Source: Multifurca ochricompacta
Lineage: Eukaryota > Basidiomycota > Agaricomycetes > Russulales > Russulaceae
Assembly: GCA_022496185.1 (NCBI GenBank)
Contig: WTXG01000427.1
Coordinates: 1 to 23,940 of the forward strand
Reading direction: 5' to 3'
DNA length: 23,940 nt
Numbering within the stretch: position 1 is the stretch's first letter; each line of letters starts with the position of its first letter. Shown here in pieces: positions 17,937-23,940 of the stretch. The notes under the pieces were generated by a model. That model saw only the letters and a list, made by a program, of their open reading frames with translations, did no database searches and had not been told where the DNA came from. A program made the position numbers and the translations under genes.

Positions 17937-19215
17937 TAACAACATCTGCATAGTTCCCGAAGACCGATGGAAGGCAGCCTTTAAGACCAATCGTGGTCTA
18001 TATGAGCCTAATGTTATGTTCTTTGGCTTAACAAACTCCCCGGCAACATTCCAGACTATGATGAATGCAGAATTTAGAGAGGAATTAAACGAGCGAGACA
18101 AAACCGGCAACGCTTGGTTCACTGTGTATATGGATGATATTCTCATTCATACCGACCATGATCTCCGAAATCATCAATCTAAAGTTCACCGCGTCCTCGA
18201 TAAACTTAATAAACTAGATCTCTATCTTAAGCCCGAAAAATGCGCCTTCGAGCAGACACACATAGAATACCTCGGACTTATTCTGGAAGCGAACCAAGTG
18301 CACATGGATCTGATCAAAGTAGAAGGAGTCACTACCTGGAAGGTACCTACAACCGTGAAGGAGATCCAATCATTCTTAGGGTTTTGCCAATTCTATCGTC
18401 GGTTCATTCAAGGTTTTAGCAAGATCGCGGCCCCATTAAACGCACTCACAAGCGCAAAACATCAGTGGAAGTGGACCGCGACAGAGCAAGAAGCATTTGA
18501 TACCCTCAAACGACGGGTCACCTCTCAGCCAGTGTTGATGCAGCCGAACTTTGAAGAACCGTTCATTGTCGATGCAGACGCGTCGGGATACGCACTCGGA
18601 GCAACCCTCAGTCAAAAGGATTTGGAAGGACGACTCCACCCTATTGCTTACCTATCAAAGACTCTGGACGCAATGCAACGAAACTGGGACGTCTATGATC
18701 GCGAACTGTTCGCAATCATTATCGCCTTTAGATCTTGGCGCCACTATCTTCTAGGTGCTAAGCATAAGGCCCAAGTGCGCATGGATCATAATAACCTCCA
18801 ATACTTCAAGGAGCCACAGAAACTAAACCGCCGACAAGCTAGGTGGCTTCAAGAACTTGCTGATTTCGATTTTACACTCGAACACGTTCCAGGGAAGCTT
18901 CATACAGTTGCAGATATGCTCTCGCGTCGACCGGACGCAGACCACGGCACACAAGATAATGAGGAAGTTACAGTGCTACCAGCAGAATTGTTTATCAAGA
19001 CGTCGCACTCGGAGAAACAGCCTTTTCCGGCTACCCTCCCCGAGCGACGCGAGATCCTTCAACGTTATCACGATCACATCCTAGCGGGACATCCGGGCAT
19101 CGACAAGACCACACAAGGAATTCAACGCGAATACGAAGGGAACGATCTAAAGCAATTGTACGCGATTACGTCAAAGGATGTGCCAAGTGTCAAGAAAATA
19201 AGCCAAAGCTTATGA
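17937..19215 (+). pseudogene. pol: Gypsy G pol, RT C-terminal part, RNase H and integrase zinc finger
   Basis: RT resumes at YNNICIVPEDRWKAAF, then LTNSPATFQTMM and the catalytic YMDD in VYMDDILIHT. The RT thumb-type region has LGFCQFYRRFIQGFSK. RNase H acidic residues are in FIVDADASGYALGATL, YDRELFAIIIAF, VRMDHNNLQYF and HTVADMLSRRPD. The integrase zinc finger follows with HDHILAGHPGIDKT. A one-base contraction at 19156-19157 then moves the frame, and the two finger cysteines (KGCAKCQ) are read only in the next frame. The open stretch starts inside F2 by chance. Confidence 0.93.
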
Positions 19216-20132
19216 AAAAGGCGCCGACTTTTCCCCTTGACGTACCGGCTATGGTCGGTCCGTTTCAATACATTGCTATGGATCTAATTACGGATCTCCC
19301 GCCATCCGGGAAATATGACGCAGTACTGACAATTGTAGATCAAGGATGCTCTAAGGCCGCCCGGTTTATACCCTGCACCAAAGAGATCACTGGAGAGGGT
19401 ATAGCTACCCTCTACTATCGCCACCTCTTCCCATTCTTTGGGATCCCACAGCGAATCATCTCAGATCGTGATCCGTGCTTCACGTCGCACTTCGCGCGCG
19501 CGCTTGCAAAAACTCTTCAAATTCAACAAAATTTGTCTACAGCATTCCACCCACAAACGGACGGCTCCAGTGAGCGCATGAATCTCTGGCTAGAGCAATA
19601 TCTACGACTTTGGATAAGCGACGATCAACATAGATGGTCAGAGTATTTGCCATTAGCTGAATATGTGCACAATTCATGGCCACACGACAAAACAAAGCTC
19701 TCCCCACATGCACTAATCCATGGCGTGCAGTTCGATTGGAAAGCAGAAGTTACTGACTCCGGTGTACCTCAGGTAGACAAGCGATTACGCGATCTACACG
19801 ATGCGCGCTTGCGTGCGGAGAACGCATTCAAAAGAACAGCAGACCAACCAACCCGCCCACAACTAGCGATTGGATCGCAAGTTTGGCTGGAAGGGAAACA
19901 CCTCAAAACGCATTTCCCCTCCTCGAAACTAGCCCCTCGCCGCTACGGACCATTCACGATCTCGGCCTGTATTTCGCCGGTTGCTTATCGACTAGACCTA
20001 CCATCTCATATGAAGATCCACAACGCCTTCCACATCGACCTGCTATCGGCTTATCACGAAACCGACGCCCACGGTCCCAACTACACGAGGCCCCACCTGA
20101 TCTCATTAACCACGAGGAAGAATATGAAATAG
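19158..20132 (+). pseudogene. pol: Gypsy G integrase core and GPF module
   Basis: It continues pol after the shift at 19156-19157. Counting from the ATG at 19212, the catalytic triad is D24 (YIAMDLITDLP), D85 (IISDRDPCF) and E121 (GSSERMN), with 35 residues between the last two. The C-terminal module has VWLEGKHLKT, then RRYGPFTISACISPVAYRLD, the GPF/Y module typical of Gypsy chromoviruses, and HNAFHIDLL. The integrase inserts the DNA copy, making the 5-bp TSD seen here. A contraction at 20091-20094 shifts the frame just before the chromodomain. Confidence 0.93.
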
Positions 20133-20311
20133 ATGCCATTTTGAATCACCGTCTTTATGGCCGCGCGAAGAAACTACAATATCTGGTCAGTTGGAAAGGC
20201 TATCCGGCCAGTGACAACTCGTGGGTGGACGAGGCCGATTGCCATGCACCGGACCTCCTCAAGTCCTATTCTACCTCACTGTCAAGGCGCCAGGGTCGGC
20301 ACCGCTCTTAA
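20095..20311 (+). pseudogene. pol: Gypsy G integrase C-terminal chromodomain
   Basis: The frame after the C-run at 20091-20094 reads HEEEYEIDAILNHRLYG, then LQYLVSWKGYPASDNSWVDE and ends RRQGRHRS. This is a chromodomain: the EYE...IL strand, the SWKGY core and the N-SW near its end. The three aromatic positions that form the methyl-lysine cage in HP1 (Tyr, Trp, Tyr/Phe) are present. In chromoviruses this domain steers integration to marked chromatin. It is joined to integrase except for the one-base shift. Confidence 0.88.
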
Positions 20312-20492
20312 GATGGGGCACAATTTCACCTGAATTTCACTGATTTGACCCATAGCCTGTCACCATTACCAATACTTTTTATAATGGCTCGAATCAAACG
20401 CACGACCCAACTCTTTCAACCAAGAAAGTTATCCAAAGTAACCCCCAGAATGAGTACAACACCTCTAAACAGACCCCTTCTACCTTGCAGAT
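20312..20492 (+). other. Spacer between pol and the 3' ORF of Gypsy G
   Basis: About 180 bp. A short basic reading frame (MARIKRTTQLFQPRKLSK) from about 20384 may be real or chance; I see no other signal. Confidence 0.35.
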
Positions 20493-21541
20493 ATGGCTAT
20501 CATTTCACCAACTGTAGAAGCCATCAATGATGCTGCAACCTTGGCAGCCCTCAAGTACCCCCACAACGCACCGACGCTTCCCCCGACCCGATTGCATCCT
20601 TGACCACCACTCATTTCTCCTTTATCATGGAGGATCAACCTACCCAGAACTTAACTGACACCACTACACTAGCCGCCCACACTCAGAGTTCTGAACTACA
20701 GGCTCCAGACCAAGTACTGACCACACTTCAAGACTCTAGAGCGCATCTGGAGGCTAAAATTAATATTGCCAACGACGAATCTTCCGAAGACAATAGATCA
20801 GCATCCCCAGAGCTGGGTCAACTACCAGAAGACGAAGCAATAAACTGAGACGCGGACAATGTCACTCACTATGACGATCCAGGAGCTCCATTCGCGCGCA
20901 ACCATGAGAATTCCCCCCTCCATTTTCCCCAACTAATCGCTGACAGCCTTGGACATATGGCCGAAGCCCGTTATATCACTTTTGAATATCGACGCGCAGA
21001 CCCCCAGATCGCCTGTACCATGGGAGCCCACCAGCCTATCTTTTACTTCCCCTTACATACTGATTCACACCCTCGATATGCGCGCGGCGCGAACCCGATA
21101 CTCAACCTCTCTCAGCGACGCCTCTTCGAAGCAGATCAAGATTACACACTCCTGGTCAACGCAGCACTGGACGACCTTAGCGACCCTGGAGCCTGGGCCG
21201 AGGTTTCACGCTACCGACACGCCACCAGACAACTTGACGCGATACACCGCGACCTGGCCTATTGGCGCAGACAGGCGGATCGAACGACACGGGACATTCG
21301 AAACACGGTCCAGGCACTGTCTCGCGGTGATGTCTACTACAGGCTGTTCCCTTATCTAACCTATGCCTACGCTGGAGACCGCCCCATGCGTCCAGACGAG
21401 GCAGTTCACTTCGCACCACACCCTGAACTTCGTGCCGTGCTCCACGCTGGTGGGATCGGAAGTACTCGACGCCCACGACGACGCCGCAACCCGCGCGTTT
21501 CCCCTCGCGTTATTGATCTCACTCAGGATGACTCAGCTTGA
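20493..21541 (+). pseudogene. Extra ORF downstream of pol in Gypsy G, with C-terminal basic patch and SIM-like motif
   Basis: A run of coding-like sequence from the ATG at 20493 (MAIISPTVEAINDAATLAAL). A one-base contraction in the C-run at 20558-20562 leads to the frame open from 20600 (MEDQPTQNLTDTTTL). A single TGA at 20846-20848 is followed in the same frame by DADNVTHYDDPGAPF and then an ATG at 20957 starting MAEARYITFEYRRADPQ. Total about 350 codons. The first part is acidic; the second has a helical, charged stretch (RQLDAIHRDLAYWRRQADRT), a basic patch RRPRRRRNPR and the final VIDLTQDDSA. VIDLT followed by acidic residues fits the consensus SUMO-interacting motif. I do not recognise a family; position is that of env or an additional ORF. 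Confidence 0.55.
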
Positions 21542-21559
21542 GGCCAAGCTGGACCATAT

Positions 21560-21569
21560 GAAGGGGTAA
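21560..21569 (+). other. Polypurine tract of Gypsy G
   Basis: GAAGGGGTAA lies directly before the 3' LTR and is the likely primer for plus-strand DNA. Confidence 0.65.
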
Positions 21570-22171
21570 TGTGACGGTTTGCGGTTTGTGTGACGGTTTG
21601 TGACACGATTGTGACCGTTATGTCGCACGCGTTTTTTTGATCATTGTCCCCAATTTCTTTACCATCTGTTATCTGTAGAGGGCGCAACCCCTCTTTTAGA
21701 CTCTCATCCTATTCTATCTCACTCCAGGGCATAACCCCTGGAACCCATGACTACTAGGATTACTTATCAGAACCTTTTACTTGGTTTATGCCTTCTGATG
21801 TACCTGTTCTTGATGTGCCTCTCTCTGATGTGCCTTCTATAACATGTATTTAGACTACTAGGTTACAGGGACAGACTTTAAGTCTGTTCTCTTGTATCTA
21901 ATACAGGTGTATTCGACTTCACAGAACTCCACTTGAACTCCCTAAGTGGCAGCTTAAGGAGCCTTCTCCCCAGTAAGCTCAGCAGGGCATATTGCTGCTG
22001 CCCTTCAACTTCGTTTCCTGCACGCGCCCCCTCCATATTGTCGTGGGCACTTGAAACTTTGACCCAACTTAGATCTTCTTTGCTAGAACCCGAATCTTGA
22101 GCGCGCCCGTATCTTGAGGGCCTTCGGACATCGAAAACGAGACTGGACGCAGCAGGCACCTGGCTGTGACA
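21570..22171 (+). repeat. 3' LTR of Gypsy G (602 bp)
   Basis: Same length and ends as the 5' LTR. The four differences (21576, 21605, 22023 and 22109 here) are all transitions at CpG sites. It is followed by the TSD CCCTT at 22172-22176. Confidence 0.95.
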
Positions 22172-22176
22172 CCCTT

Positions 22177-22446
22177 ATATACTTATCCAAGGGTGGTCTG
22201 TGCACTGGGAATAAGTCCACAAGTGCCAGACAAAGTCCAAACAATAAACATGAGGGAGAAAGGCCATTGGCCACTACAGAAATCACATGTTACTCGGTGT
22301 ATCAGTCAGCTACTGTGGAATGTGAGAAAGAAAGTAATAATGATAATGTAAATAGTCCGAAACTCCGGTATCTAATCTAATCTACAAAGTAGCTAATCTA
22401 ATCACCTGATGCCTGAAGCATCACTGAACATCTCCTGTGTTCAACA
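22177..22446 (-). repeat. 3' LTR of Copia B, part 2
   Basis: It continues the LTR after the second CCCTT and ends GTTCAACA, as in Copia A. Confidence 0.92.
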
Positions 22447-22718
22447 TCCCTCCATGCTGAAGGCATCTGGTCATAGATGGGAAATGAGTTGGATGAGCAC
22501 ACTGCCATCACAATTAAATGAGCATATCGCCAGCCAGAGATCCAACTTCTCTAACTCTCAAGTGTAGGAGTAAGAGCATGGTGTTCAGAGGCATATCGCG
22601 GTGATTCGCTTATGCAAACTGAAACCATACACACTTCTTGCGTCACTCTCGAAGTTGAGAACTTTACTCATGGTGGGAAAGTGAAACTGGTATACAAAGT
22701 CTCCAGATTCCAGCTCTC
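22447..22718 (-). other. 3' untranslated region and polypurine tract of Copia B
   Basis: The polypurine tract (CATGGAGGGA on the minus strand) adjoins the LTR. The LTR-side half matches Copia A, while about 22563-22640 is clearly different from it. Confidence 0.65.
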
Positions 22719-23456
22719 TCATTCCAGCATAAGTCCAAGTCCATTTACCATGGTTTCAAACGATGCTCTTGGTAGAGACTTAGTGAAGCCATCTGCCAGC
22801 ATCTCACCTGTGGGGGTACGCACTAACTCAATTATGCGCGATTCAATATATCCCCTGATGGCATGGTACTTGATTGGAATATGCTTTGACCGCCTTCCTG
22901 TGACTGGGTTTAATGCCAAATCCACGGCACCCTTATTGTCACAATGGAGTAGTATAGGGGAGGATACCTCATACCCTAATTCCTCCATAAAGTCCTATAC
23001 CACGCTGCCTGATTTGCAGCCTCGGAGAGGCTCATATATTCGGCTTCAGTGGTGGACTGTGCTACTGTTTTCTGCTTTCTGGAACACCATGAAATGGCGC
23101 CATTTGCTAAGAAAACACGTAGCCTGAGGTAGAGTGGCAGTCCTCTTGATCTCCCCATGAGGAATCTGCAAAGCCATGAAGGCCACTCTCCCCATTCCCT
23201 CCAGAATACCGCAACTTGCAGTCCTTTGTACTATTTAGATATTTAAGGACATATTTGCAAGTCGCATATGATCTTGAGAGGGGTTGGAAGCGTATTGACT
23301 AAGGCGCGCTACAGCAAAATGATGTCGGGTCTGCTTCCAATCTGCACCCATAGCAGAGACCCCATCAACTGTTGGTACTTCTTTATTTCAGAAGTAGATG
23401 CCTGGCCATCAAATTTGACCAGATGTACATCAGCGCCAGAGGAAGAGGAGTATATA
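22719..23456 (-). pseudogene. pol: Copia B pol, connection and RNase H
   Basis: It carries the same protein as 3225-3967 in Copia A: LVKFDGQASTSEIKKYQQLM, then GSRPDI, and RNase H with STTEAEYMSL, LLHCDNKGAV and EMLADGFTKSLP, stopping at 22719. The frame is broken by one-base losses relative to Copia A, for example at 22989-22991, 23112-23115, near 23317 and near 23440. Nonfunctional as read. Confidence 0.88.
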
Positions 23457-23940
23457 CTCGGTTGGAATCCCTCATCCCAACTTCTCAATAATAGATAAAA
23501 TGTAGGCTGCTTGGTCAATCTCCAGTGTCTTATTAGGACGATCCCTGGTGATGTTAACTCCAAGGTATGACTGGATCTCTCCCAAGTCAGTCATCTCATA
23601 TCGACTAGATAGTGATGACTTCAGCCATGTTATCTTATCATTGGAAGATCCAAGTATAGTAATGTCATCTACATAAAGAATGACATAGAGTGAATCATCC
23701 CCCTCCTTTTGATGAAACACATATACTCCTGCATCAGAGTACGTCCGAGTAAAGCCTAGTTCATTAAGAACTCCATGGAATTGAAGGTTCCATGCTCGGG
23801 AGGCTTGTTTGAGGCCATATAATGCTTTTTGCAGCCTACAAACTTTGGACTCTTGCCAGCAACGACAAAACCAACTGGTTGCCTCATATAAATTTCCTCA
23901 TCCAGATCGCCATGTAGGAATGCCGATTTGACATCCATTG
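23457..23940 (-). pseudogene. pol: Copia B pol, reverse transcriptase (partial)
   Basis: It continues upstream from the RNase H part without any insertion, with ILYVDDITILG (RT catalytic YVDD), SYLGVNITRDRPNKTLEIDQ and, near the window edge, MDVKSAFLHGDLDEEIYM. A one-base loss at 23479-23480 relative to Copia A shifts the frame near the RT C-terminus, and another shift lies near 23720-23800. The rest of pol lies beyond 23940. Confidence 0.9.

Larger units (their letters stand above)
12435..22171 (+). mobile_element. Gypsy chromovirus-like LTR retrotransposon G
   Basis: A complete insertion of 9737 bp with the TSD CCCTT (12430-12434 and 22172-22176). The two LTRs are 602 bp each (12435-13036 and 21570-22171) and differ at four positions. 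The order gag, protease, RT, RNase H, integrase, chromodomain identifies a Gypsy element of the chromovirus type. Foldback F2 (1610 bp) sits in RT. There is an additional ORF before gag and another after pol. Four to five one-base contractions and one TGA are the only other lesions, so the element is young and was probably intact recently. Confidence 0.95.
22172..23940 (-). mobile_element. Ty1/copia LTR retrotransposon B, 3' part
   Basis: Minus-strand element of the same family as Copia A. Its 3' LTR is split by Gypsy G (12203-12434, then 22177-22446). The pol segment runs off the right edge. It lacks the foldback insertion, so it shows the original sequence at the F1 target. The part in the window carries more one-base contractions than Copia A. 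Confidence 0.92.

Noticed and set aside
1..23940. CRISPR arrays, rRNA or tRNA genes, bacterial operons or host genes
   Set aside because: No spaced short repeats, no RNA gene pattern and no coding sequence outside the transposable elements could be supported.

Overview
The window reads as a nested stack of transposable elements from a filamentous fungus, most likely a basidiomycete. That placement is an inference from the element types: a chromodomain Gypsy element, fungal-type Copia elements and Tc1-like elements with TA target sites. I found no host gene, rRNA, tRNA or CRISPR array. Nearly every junction can be read directly, because the LTR ends (TG...CA), target-site duplications (TSDs) and reading frames line up on both sides.

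Layers, oldest to youngest by who interrupts whom. (1) Copia C, plus strand, is the base layer and survives as fragments 2386-2436, 10498-11177 and 11887-12202. (2) Gypsy D, minus strand, enters C at 2385/2386; its 5' LTR (2074-2385) and a decayed gag (546-2011) remain, and it is cut by Tc1-like element E (1-542, minus strand, running off the left edge). (3) Copia A, minus strand, 2437-10497, enters C gag with TSD TCCTT. (4) A 709-bp solo-LTR-like insert S (11178-11886, TSD GTAC) sits in C. (5) Copia B, minus strand, enters C at 12203 and runs off the right edge; it belongs to the same family as A. (6) Gypsy G, plus strand, 12435-22171, enters the 3' LTR of B with TSD CCCTT. (7) Two 1610-bp palindromic Tc1-derived foldback elements, F1 (3968-5577, in the RT gene of A) and F2 (16325-17934, in the RT gene of G), enter at TA.

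Gypsy G is almost complete: 602-bp LTRs with four differences, an extra 5' ORF, gag with a zinc knuckle, pol (protease, RT, RNase H, DD35E integrase, GPF module, chromodomain), then an extra 3' ORF ending in a basic patch and a SUMO-interaction-like motif. Copia A has gag, protease, integrase, RT and RNase H in standard Ty1/copia order. All are broken by small lesions, mostly one-base contractions in homopolymers and Arg-to-TGA changes.

The most unusual objects are F1 and F2. Each has two 695-bp inverted arms carrying the 5' end of a Tc1-like transposase gene around a 220-bp loop. Within a copy the arms agree at every diagnostic site I compared, yet the two copies differ from each other at about a dozen sites, each change mirrored in both arms. 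This looks like a mobile hairpin whose arms are homogenised.
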